This document shows positions 8,582 through 19,018 of a stretch of DNA of 32,696 bases, piece by piece (positions within the stretch are counted from its first letter, which is position 1; every line of letters begins with the position of its first letter). The notes beneath the pieces were generated by a model. It was not told the origin of the DNA, did no database searches, and saw nothing but the letters and a program-made list of their open reading frames with translations. The DNA is from Verrucomicrobiia bacterium (GTDB lineage: Bacteria > Verrucomicrobiota > Verrucomicrobiia > Verrucomicrobiales > Akkermansiaceae). The position numbers were made by a program, and so were the translations under genes. Location of the stretch: positions 1-32,696 of the forward strand of contig JAUIJB010000047.1 of the NCBI GenBank assembly GCA_030430455.1, in the 5' to 3' direction.

Positions 8582-9844
8582 ATGAAGACTTGGATTCCTC
8601 CGATGGTGGCGCTCGTGGTTGCGGGTGCGTGGGTGGCGGCGAAGCAGGTGAAGATCACCCGGATCGAGGAGGAAACCGAGGTGCTGCGGGAGCGGATCCG
8701 CGTGGCGACGAGGGCGGGCAGCGGCGACGCCCGGGTTTCCCAGGCCGGGGGAGGACCGGAGGAGAAGGGAGAGGACGAGCTCGATTGGCAGGAACTCGGC
8801 GAGTCCTTCGCCGAGATGCAGAACGGCGGCATGCCGGACATGCGGGCGATGATGAAGCTCCAGCAAAGGCTGATGGCGATGGATGCCGCGGAGCTCGAGG
8901 CGGCCCTGGACGAGATCGAGGGCCTCGAGCTGTCGAAGGAAGCCAGGCAGGCGCTCGAGCAGATGCTCATGACCTCGCTCATGCAGAAGGAACCGCGGCT
9001 GATGCTGGACCGCTTCTTCGATCGCCTGCAGGACCCGCAGGGGAGGTATTCGTGGCAGATGGCCCACGCCTTCCGGACCTGGCTCGGCGAGGAGCCGACG
9101 GAGGCGCGGGCGTGGTTCGACCAGCGTCTCCGAGCGGGTGACTTCGACAGCAGGTCGCTCGATGGCAGGAACGAGAGTCGGATGAGGTTCGAGGGCGCCC
9201 TGGTGTTCTCGCTGCTTGCGAGCGATCCCGAGGCGGCGGGAGAGAGGTTGGCTGAACTGCCGGAGGACCAGCGCAAGGACGTCATCAGCCAGGGGATGTT
9301 CGTGAACCTGGAGCCAGGAACCGAGAAGGCATTTGCCGAACTGGTGCGCCAGCAGGTGCCCGAGAAGGATCAGGCGGCGGCGCTCGCGGGGGCGACCAGC
9401 GGGATGGTGAACCGGGGAGGATACGAGAAGGTCAGCGAGTTCATGGCGGAGATCGACGCCACGGTCGACGAGCGACGGGCCATGGCGGCGCAGGCCGCCC
9501 AGGGGAAGCTTCAGTCGGACAGGCAGGCCGACCGCGCCAAGCTCGACGAGCTGCGCGAGTGGCTCGCCGTCGAGGCCCCGGATTCGGTCGACGCCATCAC
9601 CGGCGAGGCGCTGGGGAACCTCTACAACGGGCGCTTCGCGGATCAGGCGAAGCTGGTCGAGGAACTCCACGCCGAGGGCGGCGGCGACGAGTTGTTGGTC
9701 GGCTTCCTGAACAGTGGGCAGGCCCACGCCCATCAGGACGACGCCCGCCGGCTCGCGGCGCTGATCGAGGACGAGGAGCAGCGCACGCGCCTGCTCGAGC
9801 GCTTCGGCGGGGAAGTGGAGACGACGGACTCTCCCGCGCAATGA
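8582..9844 (+). CDS. Membrane-anchored helical-repeat protein, function unknown
   Basis: The product is 420 residues with no catalytic motif that I recognise. One N-terminal membrane segment (MKTWIPPMVALVVAGAW) is followed by a charged, probably coiled-coil stretch (RIEEETEVLRERI). The rest is all-helical with Asp-Pro-x-Ala-Ala-type helix starts (for example SDPEAAGERLAEL), a pattern seen in large lineage-specific families of Verrucomicrobia. It is related in layout to the next gene, which also begins MKT plus one membrane helix. The start at 8582 is preferred on that alignment; an in-frame ATG at 8564 after a G-run is the alternative and would add six residues. The stop overlaps an ATG at 9841 (ATGA), so translation is probably coupled to the next gene. 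A role as an envelope-associated scaffold is only a guess. Confidence 0.75.
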   Translation: MKTWIPPMVALVVAGAWVAAKQVKITRIEEETEVLRERIRVATRAGSGDARVSQAGGGPEEKGEDELDWQELGESFAEMQNGGMPDMRAMMKLQQRLMAMDAAELEAALDEIEGLELSKEARQALEQMLMTSLMQKEPRLMLDRFFDRLQDPQGRYSWQMAHAFRTWLGEEPTEARAWFDQRLRAGDFDSRSLDGRNESRMRFEGALVFSLLASDPEAAGERLAELPEDQRKDVISQGMFVNLEPGTEKAFAELVRQQVPEKDQAAALAGATSGMVNRGGYEKVSEFMAEIDATVDERRAMAAQAAQGKLQSDRQADRAKLDELREWLAVEAPDSVDAITGEALGNLYNGRFADQAKLVEELHAEGGGDELLVGFLNSGQAHAHQDDARRLAALIEDEEQRTRLLERFGGEVETTDSPAQ

Positions 9845-9867
9845 AGGACCGGACGAGGAGACTGCCC

Positions 9868-11160
9868 ATGAAGACACCGATCGCAATTTCAGTCCTGATT
9901 CTGGTGGCCGGCGGGCTGGTCGGCTGGCGCCAGTCGGTGGCCTATGAGAAGGCCGTGGTGGTTCACCGCGAGGTGGTGGCCGAGGCGGCCCGGCTCGGCG
10001 TCGAGCCTGGGGACGTGGAGGGGTCGGAGGAGGCGGCGGCGAAGCTGTCGCTGCGGGACCGGGAGGACCAAGAGGCGGCGGCCCGCGCCTTCGCCCGCGA
10101 CATGGTCGCCTTCGCCAAGGAGATGGAGGAGATGCGGGGCAGCAGTGGCCAGCCGGATGAGAAGCAGCAGGAGCGGATCTTCGCCTTCATGAACCGTTTG
10201 ATGGAACTCGATGGCGTGCAGCTCAAGCTGGTGATCGACGAAGTCCGGAAGACACCGGAGCTGGACGATGACACCAGGCGAGGGATGCTCGGTTTCACCA
10301 TCATGATGCTGGCCCAGGAGCATCCCGAGATGGCCCTGGCGATGTTCACCGAGTCCTCGGACATGATCGCCGAGGGCCAGATTCACCGGCACGTGGTCTC
10401 GGTGTCGCTGTCACGCCTGGCCACGGACAACCCGGGAGCGGCGATGAAGTGGATCAAGGAGAACGCCGAGGAGCACCCGGAGCTGGTCGATGAGCGGACC
10501 AGGTCCGGAGTCTTCCGGGGCCTGGCCATGCACGACCCGGCGCTGGCGATCGACTACCTCGATGAGCTGGAGCTCGGCGACGGCTCCGGGTCCGCGGCCT
10601 TCGGCCTGGCGCAGGCGGCGAGGAGCGAGGAGCAGCGTGGGGAGGTGCTCGCGGCGCTGCGCCGCAAGGGCGACGATGACCTGACCCGCAGCACGCTGAG
10701 CCAGATGACCTCGAACCTCGCGGGCGAGGGTTTCGAGGCGGCGACGGGCTGGATCGACGAAGCCGGCCTGTCGACGGAGGAGCGCAGGTGGGCGGCCGAC
10801 GGCGTGGTCGCCGCCCAGATCAGCGGGGACACGGCGCGCTGGATCGAGTGGACCGGGAAGGAGTTGGGCGGTGACGGGGACGATTCGATTCGCCAGATGG
10901 TCCGGCGCTGGACCGAGAGCGACTACCAGGCCGCCGGCGAGTGGCTGGCCGGGGCCGAGGCGGGCCCGACGAAGCAGGTGGCGGTGCGGTCCTACGCCGA
11001 GACCGTGGCGCCTTACGACCCCGGTGCCGCGGCGCAGTGGGCCCGGACCCTGCCGAAGGGGGAGGAGCGCCGGCGGTTGTCGCGAACGATCCTCCAGCAC
11101 TGGCAGGACGAGGAGGCCGCGGCGCGCTTCGCCGCGGAGGAGGGCCTCGAGCAGGACTGA
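9868..11160 (+). CDS. Membrane-anchored helical-repeat protein, paralogue of the preceding gene
   Basis: The product is 430 residues. It has one N-terminal membrane helix (MKTPIAISVLILVAGGLVGW), a short heptad-like region, then repeated helical hairpins of the type NPGAAMKWIKE, DPALAIDYLDEL, DYQAAGEWLAG and DPGAAAQWARTLPKG. This is a TPR/HEAT-like solenoid. The ATG at 9868 has GAGGAG (9855-9860) seven bases upstream, which is the best ribosome-binding site in the region. An ATG at 9841 overlapping the previous stop is the alternative. The gene forms an operon with 8582-9844 and lies downstream of the secreted protease. No enzymatic residues are apparent, and the function is unknown. Confidence 0.78.
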   Translation: MKTPIAISVLILVAGGLVGWRQSVAYEKAVVVHREVVAEAARLGVEPGDVEGSEEAAAKLSLRDREDQEAAARAFARDMVAFAKEMEEMRGSSGQPDEKQQERIFAFMNRLMELDGVQLKLVIDEVRKTPELDDDTRRGMLGFTIMMLAQEHPEMALAMFTESSDMIAEGQIHRHVVSVSLSRLATDNPGAAMKWIKENAEEHPELVDERTRSGVFRGLAMHDPALAIDYLDELELGDGSGSAAFGLAQAARSEEQRGEVLAALRRKGDDDLTRSTLSQMTSNLAGEGFEAATGWIDEAGLSTEERRWAADGVVAAQISGDTARWIEWTGKELGGDGDDSIRQMVRRWTESDYQAAGEWLAGAEAGPTKQVAVRSYAETVAPYDPGAAAQWARTLPKGEERRRLSRTILQHWQDEEAAARFAAEEGLEQD

Positions 11161-11179
11161 GCGTGCCGGCCGGGCGATT

Positions 11180-12853
11180 TCATTCCTCCGGCCAGTCGAG
11201 CAGGATGTCGTAGCGGAACACCCGGTTGTCCGGGAGGGTCGGAGTCTCCTCGTTGTCGATCGAGTCGTAGACGTTCTTCGGCGGGGAAACGGTGGCGTCC
11301 TTGCCGTAGATGAAGTCCTGGTCCTCGACGATGCAGCGGTAGGCCTTGTTGAGCGCAAGGGCGCGTTCCCGGGAGGGGGCGATCAGCTCGTGGACGTCCC
11401 TCGCCTTGCTGAGCTTGACCCGGTCGAGGCGGCCGTCGGTGAACCAGCGATCGAACATCTCGTCGTTGTTGCGGAACTCGCTGCCGCCGCCGACCCGGGC
11501 GAGGTAGGTGGCGATCTCGCCGGTGGCCTCGCCCTTGTTCGGAACGTCGGGCATGCCCTTCAGGTCGATGTAGCCCCAGCCCTTCGCGCCGTCGACCTTG
11601 CGCGGGAACGAGAAGGTCTTGTCGATGGTCGAACCCACCGAGTTGTGGCAGCCCATGCAGGAGAAACCCTCCTCGTAGGTCATCGCGCGGAGGCGTCCCC
11701 TGCGGTCCTCGATGAAGCCCTGGATCGCCCAGCCACTGCCGTTGTCGAAGCCGAGGTCGTCGAGGTGGATGTAGCCGGGGAGGTTGCCGGCCTCCTTCTC
11801 GAAGGACTCCTCCTCGTAGCGGCGGGCGTAGACGGGCTTGGAGTAGATCCGCGCCTTGCGCATGTAGCGGACCTCCTTCATTCGGGTCGACACGCCGACG
11901 CCGCCATTCTCGTCGACGCCGACGTAGCGCACGGTGTGGAGGAACTCGGTGCCCTCGGGGTAGAGGTGGGTGTCGAAGAAGCTCTCGGACGCGGCCCCGG
12001 CCCAGGCATCGGGCCGGACCACCCGGCGGGCGGTCCCCAGCGTGCCGTCGCGGTCGAGGTCGCTGCCGACCCGGGTCTCGTCGACCGGCGGGCAGGTGAT
12101 GGAGTCGAAGCCCTTGATCTGGACCTCGAGGATGGCGAGGTTGGCGATGTAGACGTCGCGCGAGGTCTTGCCCTCCATGTCGCTGCGGAAGGCCTTCGGC
12201 AGGCGGATCATGACGTCGTCGGTCGAGCCGTTGGTCGGCCAGAAGGTGCTCGGCAGGGGCTTGTAGTTGAAGGCCACCCAGTCGCTGCCGTCGCGGGCGA
12301 AGCCGAGCTCGTCGAAGGCGCCGGCGCCGAGGTGCAGCTGGTCGAGGTCGGGGATCCAGCCGCGGAACCCGGCCTCGCGCAGGCGGCCGGGAAGCTCGCT
12401 GTAGTTGTCGCTTGAGATGTACTCGAGGATGTCGTCGTCGCTGATCGCCGCGACGCGTTCGCTGCGGTCCTCGAAGAGGTTGCTCCAGTGGTTGGTCAGG
12501 CCGGCGTCGCTGAAGGAGTAGTCGCGCTGGAGCTCGCCGTCGTTCATCCGGTTCTCCCGCCCCTCGATCGGGTCTTGGTGGCAGACGTAGCAGGGGTTGT
12601 AGAAGGCCTCGGTGCGCGTGTAGCACTGCGGCGGAACCACCGCCTCGTGGTTGGACATCAGCCGCTTCGGGTAGCCCTTCGGCTTGCTGGGAACCACCGC
12701 GTCGCACTCGCGCAGGTAGGCGACGAGTTCCTCGTGGTCGGCGAAATCACGGGCGGAACCGGGGTCGACCTTGGCGTCGATGTCGGGGTCGGAGGACTTC
12801 GCCAGACACGGGGTGGCGAGGATCAGGAGGGCGAGGAAGGGCTTGGGAATCAT
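11180..12853 (-). CDS. Exported diheme c-type cytochrome-like protein
   Basis: The product is 557 residues with an N-terminal Sec signal peptide (MIPKPFLALLILATPCLA, then KSS), so it is periplasmic or exported. Two CxxCH haem-c attachment motifs are present: CYVCH at 88-92 and CMGCH at 399-403. The region between and after them is not a small cytochrome fold that I recognise. It contains an Asp-rich GSDLDRDGTLGTARR stretch and aromatic-rich segments. Electron transfer in the periplasm is inferred from the haem motifs. I chose the ATG at 12853 because it places the signal peptide at the N-terminus; the open frame extends 24 codons further with no likely signal. It lies downstream of the PhoX-like gene on the same strand, with a strong hairpin between them, and converges with the helical-repeat pair across a 19-bp gap. 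Confidence 0.8.
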   Translation of the reverse strand: MIPKPFLALLILATPCLAKSSDPDIDAKVDPGSARDFADHEELVAYLRECDAVVPSKPKGYPKRLMSNHEAVVPPQCYTRTEAFYNPCYVCHQDPIEGRENRMNDGELQRDYSFSDAGLTNHWSNLFEDRSERVAAISDDDILEYISSDNYSELPGRLREAGFRGWIPDLDQLHLGAGAFDELGFARDGSDWVAFNYKPLPSTFWPTNGSTDDVMIRLPKAFRSDMEGKTSRDVYIANLAILEVQIKGFDSITCPPVDETRVGSDLDRDGTLGTARRVVRPDAWAGAASESFFDTHLYPEGTEFLHTVRYVGVDENGGVGVSTRMKEVRYMRKARIYSKPVYARRYEEESFEKEAGNLPGYIHLDDLGFDNGSGWAIQGFIEDRRGRLRAMTYEEGFSCMGCHNSVGSTIDKTFSFPRKVDGAKGWGYIDLKGMPDVPNKGEATGEIATYLARVGGGSEFRNNDEMFDRWFTDGRLDRVKLSKARDVHELIAPSRERALALNKAYRCIVEDQDFIYGKDATVSPPKNVYDSIDNEETPTLPDNRVFRYDILLDWPEE

Positions 12854-12896
12854 GGCGGGTGCTGCGTGGGAAATGTCGATGCCCGGGGGGCATGAA

Positions 12897-12922
12897 GGGG
12901 CGGATCCCGCGGGATCCGCCCC
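12897..12922 (-). terminator. Perfect hairpin between the PhoX-like and cytochrome genes
   Basis: GGGGCGGATCCCG is followed directly by its exact reverse complement, a 13-bp arm palindrome of 26 nt. It lies 37 bp beyond the PhoX-like stop and 43 bp before the cytochrome start. It probably terminates or attenuates transcription from the PhoX-like gene. The T-tract is poor, so rho-independence is uncertain, and an operator role is possible. Confidence 0.5.
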
Positions 12923-12958
12923 CATGGAGGCTTGGGTCGGTTTGGCGGGACGAGGGGC

Positions 12959-14488
12959 TTATTCTCCGAACGGTCCCTGGTAGCGGTCGAGGTACTGGAC
13001 GAAGCGCTCGTTGACGCCGGAGACGTCGAACAGCCAGACGGCGTCGCCGAGGCCGTCCGGGACGTTGTCCAGGTCGGTGCTCGCCGGGTGCTGGACCGCA
13101 ACGGCGAACTCGGTCAGGATCTCCGGGTTCCAGATCATGCCGGTGGCCTCCGAGCCGGCCACGCGGATGCTCATGAAGTGGTCGAGCGACTCGGCCACGC
13201 CGTTGTTGTTGGTGTCGCGGGCGTACCAGATGTCGCCGCCGGTCAGTGAGCCGTTCGGGGCGTCCTCGATGATGTAGATGCCACCGAGGGCGTCGATCGC
13301 GAGGTTGTCCGGCGAGTTGAGCTGGCCGCTGGTCGGGTCGAAGCCCTTGTTCTTGGGCATCACGTTGTCGGCGAAGGTGCGCACGATCGCGCGGCCGCTC
13401 GGGGTGGCGCGGCGGCCGCGGCGGTTCTCGCGGATCTCGATCGAGATCACCTTGTTCTCCGAGGTCGTGGTGACGTAGAGCACCTCGTTGCCGTTGCGCA
13501 GGCGGCCGACGGCCATGTCCTCGGGGCGGCCGTAGGGGGTGCCGCCGGCGTCGTCGGCAGCCGGGCGGCCGCCGCGGGTCACGTCGCTGCTGCGCGGGTC
13601 GTTGGTCGGGCCGTCACGGAAGGGGTCGGTGATGCCGGGAAGCGGGGTGCCGTCCTCGTCGGTCAGCGGGACCCAGGTGGCCCAGCCCTCGCGGACCACG
13701 CCGTCGGCCTGCTGGTTCCAGTTGGCTTCCGGAACGCCGCCGGACTTGGCGAAGGCGTCGACGGAGAGCACGAAGGTCTGGCCCTTGGTGTAGTCGCCCT
13801 TCTTGCTCATCACGAACTTGTAGATCGAGCCGGAGTTCCACTCGTCGATGTAGTAGATCGTGTCCTCCCACTTCTTGGAGAAGTTGATCCCCTCGTGGGC
13901 GACGTTGGCGATGCTCTCGAGGACGCGCCACTCGATGTCTTCGACCGGGGCGAAGGGGTTCATGATCTCGACGACGCGGCCGAGGCCGGTCCACTCCTCG
14001 GCGAGGAAGACCGTGCCGTTCGGGGTGAAGCGGGACGGGTCGAAGGCGCCGAAGTCGTTGGACCAGTCGCCGTTGATGCCGGCGCCGTCGCCGGCGAAGA
14101 TCAGGTCGCAGTGGTTGTTGACCACGTTGTAGCGGGAGACGCCGGCCGCCCAGGGCGACTCGTGGGGGATGAAGATGTAGTTGCCGCTCGGGTCATAGGC
14201 GAGCATGTCGAACATCGAGGCCGAGGTCCCGGCGTTCTCGGCCCGGCCGATCGACTGGTCGGGGCTGAGGATCTTGTCCTCGACCTCGCGCAGGCTGACG
14301 ACGTTCTTGAAGGCGAAGCCCTCCGGGGTGACCCAGGGAGCGGCGGTCTCCTCGTAGGAGTTGGCGGGTTGCACCGCGGCCGACTCGGTCAGCGGGGTGA
14401 ACCAGGTGTCGTATCCGGCGTAGGCCGCCTGGGAGCCGAGGAGGGCCGCGGTCAGGCCGAGGCGGGTGCGCATGGAGAGCGTTTTCAT
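12959..14488 (-). CDS. PhoX-like (DUF839) secreted beta-propeller protein, putative phosphatase
   Basis: The product is 509 residues with an N-terminal signal peptide (MKTLSMRTRLGLTAALLGSQA, cleaved near AYAG). The body has several propeller-blade-like segments: DMLAYDPSGNYIFIPHES, GRPEDMAVGRLRNGNEVLYV and SPDNLAIDALGGIYIIED. This arrangement resembles the PhoX/DUF839 family of calcium- and iron-dependent alkaline phosphatases. I could not verify every metal ligand, so phosphatase activity is inferred. Unlike classical PhoX there is no twin-arginine motif; a Sec-type signal is seen instead. The ATG at 14488 is chosen because it starts the signal peptide; the open frame runs on upstream without support. 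A 238-bp divergent spacer separates it from the cysteine desulfurase gene. A generic SMP-30/NHL-type propeller is the alternative. Confidence 0.7.
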   Translation of the reverse strand: MKTLSMRTRLGLTAALLGSQAAYAGYDTWFTPLTESAAVQPANSYEETAAPWVTPEGFAFKNVVSLREVEDKILSPDQSIGRAENAGTSASMFDMLAYDPSGNYIFIPHESPWAAGVSRYNVVNNHCDLIFAGDGAGINGDWSNDFGAFDPSRFTPNGTVFLAEEWTGLGRVVEIMNPFAPVEDIEWRVLESIANVAHEGINFSKKWEDTIYYIDEWNSGSIYKFVMSKKGDYTKGQTFVLSVDAFAKSGGVPEANWNQQADGVVREGWATWVPLTDEDGTPLPGITDPFRDGPTNDPRSSDVTRGGRPAADDAGGTPYGRPEDMAVGRLRNGNEVLYVTTTSENKVISIEIRENRRGRRATPSGRAIVRTFADNVMPKNKGFDPTSGQLNSPDNLAIDALGGIYIIEDAPNGSLTGGDIWYARDTNNNGVAESLDHFMSIRVAGSEATGMIWNPEILTEFAVAVQHPASTDLDNVPDGLGDAVWLFDVSGVNERFVQYLDRYQGPFGE

Positions 14489-14726
14489 GGAGGTTGCTGT
14501 GTGGGATGGTTGCATGTTGCGTTGAGTCGCGGGACGGAATTGGACCCGGGATGACGGGGTGGATCTCAGGTCGCAGGGGGGACGGCACGCCTTGGATTGT
14601 GTCGATTGTCTCACGTGGCAGTTTCGCCCCCGAAGCGGCGCTCGCCGTGCGATCGAGGTGACGGGAACTTCACCGGCGGCCCGTGTCGGCTTGCCCGCAT
14701 CGGCCACCCGTTCTAGCGTCCCGCAA

Positions 14727-15908
14727 GTGACCTACCTCGACGCCAACGCCACCACGCCCCTGCTTCCCGAGGTGCTGGAGGCGATGTTGCCGTTTCTGCG
14801 CGACAACCCCTGCAACCCGAACTCGCCCTACGGTCCGGCCAAGGAGGCGCGCAAGGCGGTCGACACCGCGCGCGGGCAGGTCGCGGCGCTGATCGGCGCC
14901 CGCGAGGAGGAGATCGTCTTCACCGGCTGCGGCACCGAGAGCACCAACATGGCCCTGAAGTGGCTCGCCCGGCTGGTCGGCCGCAAGAGCGGCCGGGTGG
15001 TCACCTCGGCGATCGAGCACAGCGCGGTGCTGCGCCCGGTCGAGACCTTCCGCGAGGTCGGCTACGCGACCCGCCTGTGCGGCGTCGACGCCGGCGGCCG
15101 GCTCGAGCTCGATGGCTTCCGCGAGGCCTGCATCGAGGCGAAGGATGGGGGCGGATTCGCCTCGCTGATGTGGGTCAACAACGAGACCGGAGTGATCCAG
15201 CCGGTCGAGGAGGCGCGGGCGATCGCCGGCGAGTGCGGCCTGGCCTTCCACAGCGATGCGATCCAGGCGGTGGGCAAGATCCCGGTGGATGTCGCCGCGG
15301 TCCCGGTCGACTTCCTCTCGCTCAGCGCCCACAAGTTCCACGGCCCGAAGGGTGTCGGCGCGCTCTACATCCGCAGCGGTTGCCGCTTCGAGCCGATGAT
15401 CCGCGGTGGCGGCCAGGAGGGCGGCAGGCGCAGTGGCACCGAGAACGTCGCCGGCATCGTGGGCATGGGCAGGGCGGCGGAAGTCGCTGCAAGGGAGATG
15501 GCCAAGCGGATGAAGTCGCTGGCCGCCATGCGCGACGCCTTCGAGGCGAGGGTGGTCGAGGCGGTCAAGGGGGTGACGGTCAACGGCGACCTGATCCACC
15601 GCCTGCCGAACACCTCGCACCTGTCCTTCGACGGCTGCGAGGCCGCCGGGCTGCTGATCCTCCTCGACGACATGGGCGTCGCCTGCTCCGCCGGCTCCGC
15701 CTGCATGACCGGCAAGCAGCAGCCTTCCCACGTCCAGAAGGCGATGGGCTTCTCCGATGCCAAGGCGAAGAGCAGCCTGCGCTTCGGCTTCTCGGCCATG
15801 AACACGATGGAGGAGGCGGAGCAGGCCGCGGATTGCGTCGCCCGCGCCGTCGAGCGCCTGCGCCGGGTCCAGGGCGGCGGCACCGGACCGGTGGTGGTGT
15901 ATTCTTGA
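14727..15908 (+). CDS. Cysteine desulfurase (NifS/IscS family)
   Basis: The product is 393 residues, the usual length. It is a PLP enzyme that takes sulfur from cysteine for Fe-S clusters or thio-modified tRNA, in the cytoplasm. YLDANATTPLLPEVLEAM at the N-terminus is the family signature. The PLP lysine is K203 in LSAHKFHGPKG, and the persulfide cysteine is C326 in ACSAGSACMTGKQ. The conserved RxGTEN motif is present as RSGTEN. The GTG at 14727 is preferred because it puts the family signature at the N-terminus; the only ATG further upstream would add 56 residues of non-family sequence. No IscU, IscA or Suf partner is adjacent, so I cannot tell a housekeeping IscS from a tRNA-modifying role. 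Heptamer repeats begin immediately after the stop. Confidence 0.93.
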   Translation: MTYLDANATTPLLPEVLEAMLPFLRDNPCNPNSPYGPAKEARKAVDTARGQVAALIGAREEEIVFTGCGTESTNMALKWLARLVGRKSGRVVTSAIEHSAVLRPVETFREVGYATRLCGVDAGGRLELDGFREACIEAKDGGGFASLMWVNNETGVIQPVEEARAIAGECGLAFHSDAIQAVGKIPVDVAAVPVDFLSLSAHKFHGPKGVGALYIRSGCRFEPMIRGGGQEGGRRSGTENVAGIVGMGRAAEVAAREMAKRMKSLAAMRDAFEARVVEAVKGVTVNGDLIHRLPNTSHLSFDGCEAAGLLILLDDMGVACSAGSACMTGKQQPSHVQKAMGFSDAKAKSSLRFGFSAMNTMEEAEQAADCVARAVERLRRVQGGGTGPVVVYS

Positions 15909-16020
15909 GTGAGCAGTGAGCAGTGAGCAGTGACGAGTGATCAGTGACCTCCGACCTCCGACCTCCGACCTCCGACCTCCGACTGGTGGCGATTGGCGAT
16001 TGGCTATTGGTGGGATTGGG
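15909..16020 (+). repeat. Sixteen in-phase drifting heptamers filling an intergenic spacer
   Basis: The tract reads as uninterrupted 7-nt units from the base after the cysteine desulfurase stop. There are three GTGAGCA, then GTGACGA, GTGATCA and GTGACCT, then four CCGACCT, then CCGACTG, GTGGCGA, TTGGCGA, TTGGCTA, TTGGTGG and GATTGGG. The phase never shifts over 112 bp although the unit sequence changes stepwise. It ends 12 bp before the next start codon. Confidence 0.85.
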
Positions 16021-16032
16021 CGAGGGTGGGGG

Positions 16033-18057
<2,025 letters not shown>

Positions 18058-18083
18058 CCCCGGATCAGTGGCGGGGTTTCAGG

Positions 18084-18368
18084 CAAGGAGCGGGGATTTG
18101 CAATCCCCGGGAACCGCCGGGGAGTGGCTCATTCTGATGACCTTTCTCGAAGATGGGGGCGACTCTTGTGCGGTCCGGGGATTGCCCCCCGGGAACCGCC
18201 GCGGAAGTGGCTCATTCGCATGACCTTTGTCGAAGCTGGGGCGATTCTTGGGCGGTCCGGGGATTGGACTCCCCGGGATCCGCTGGGGAAGTGGCTCATT
18301 CCCACGACCTTTGTCGAAGCTAGTGGCGACTCTTGGGCGGTCCGGGGATTGCAAATCCCCGCTCCTTG
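18084..18368 (+). repeat. REP/BIME-type palindrome array, 3 units (left of RAYT)
   Basis: Units run 18092-18176 (85 bp), 18177-18258 (82 bp) and 18259-18343 (85 bp). Each starts with a GGGGATT...CCCC palindrome, continues with a second hairpin of the CCCCGG...CCGGGG type and a conserved arm (GTGGCTCATTC, ATGACCTTTGTCGAAG), and ends GCGGTCC. The array opens with CAAGGAGC plus GGGGATTTGCAATCCCC (18084-18108) and closes with the exact reverse complement of that 25-nt cap (18344-18368). GGAG at the foot of each outer hairpin matches the tetranucleotide typical of REP sequences. Confidence 0.9.
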
Positions 18369-18374
18369 AGGTGG

Positions 18375-19004
18375 CTAGGCGAGACCCGCGATCCAGTCGG
18401 ACTCGTGGTGGATGGCCGCCGGGTACTGGCGGACGTTTCCGCGGATGTAGCGGACGACCCGGACGAAGTGGGTCGAGTCGCGAATGATCCGGTCGAAGTA
18501 ATCCCGTTGCCAGATCGATCCGCTGCCCTTGCGTAACTTGTTGATCTCCCGGGCCGTGTGCCGCTTCCAGGACCTGACGAGATCCGGCAGGTGATGGGAC
18601 GCCCCGATGGTGAACAGCAGGTGAACATGATTGGGCATGACGACGAAGGAATGAAGCCAGTAGCGATCCCTGTCGAAGAACTGGAGGGCTGAGGATACGA
18701 TGCTTGCGTGGCCTTCCTGACTGAGGAGGCAATGGCCATGCCCGGCATCGAGAAGGCGGTCGATCGCTGCCGAGTAGAGTCGGTGATACTCAGCTTCGGT
18801 CCGTGGATCCCAAGGTTCCGGATGCCGGGCGAGCCAGGTTGCTTTCTCGGTCTCGATCTTCTTCACGAGATGGCCAGGTAGCGAATCGGCCAGGCGAAAG
18901 GTCAGGAAGAAGCTGGCACCGGCTTGCTCCCAGTGCGGCAGACGGTTGGTGGTGACCCGCGTTTTACCAAGCTCGTCGAAATATCGCAGCGCATCCCATG
19001 ACAT
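18375..19004 (-). CDS. REP-associated tyrosine transposase (RAYT, Y1 family)
   Basis: The product is 209 residues. It belongs to the Y1/HUH single-strand transposases related to IS200/IS605 TnpA, and RAYTs are thought to spread or maintain REP hairpins. The HUH-type metal motif is H126-V-H128 in VVMPNHVHLLF, and the catalytic tyrosine is Y169 in IWQRDYFDRIIRD. WRHTAREIN-like basic residues between them (RSWKRHTAREINKLRKGSG) and the VRYIRGN helix after them are typical. The start MSWDALRYFDELGK was chosen because upstream sequence is the right array. The frame stays open upstream through the array, but that part is repeat translation. The stop is 7 bp from the left array and the start 15 bp from the right array. 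The gene appears intact. Confidence 0.92.
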   Translation of the reverse strand: MSWDALRYFDELGKTRVTTNRLPHWEQAGASFFLTFRLADSLPGHLVKKIETEKATWLARHPEPWDPRTEAEYHRLYSAAIDRLLDAGHGHCLLSQEGHASIVSSALQFFDRDRYWLHSFVVMPNHVHLLFTIGASHHLPDLVRSWKRHTAREINKLRKGSGSIWQRDYFDRIIRDSTHFVRVVRYIRGNVRQYPAAIHHESDWIAGLA

Positions 19005-19018
19005 AACACGAAGGTGGG

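Noticed and set aside
14559..14726. Upstream extension of the cysteine desulfurase to an ATG at 14559
   Set aside because: The 56 extra residues have no family match, and the family signature YLDANATT begins directly at the GTG at 14727.
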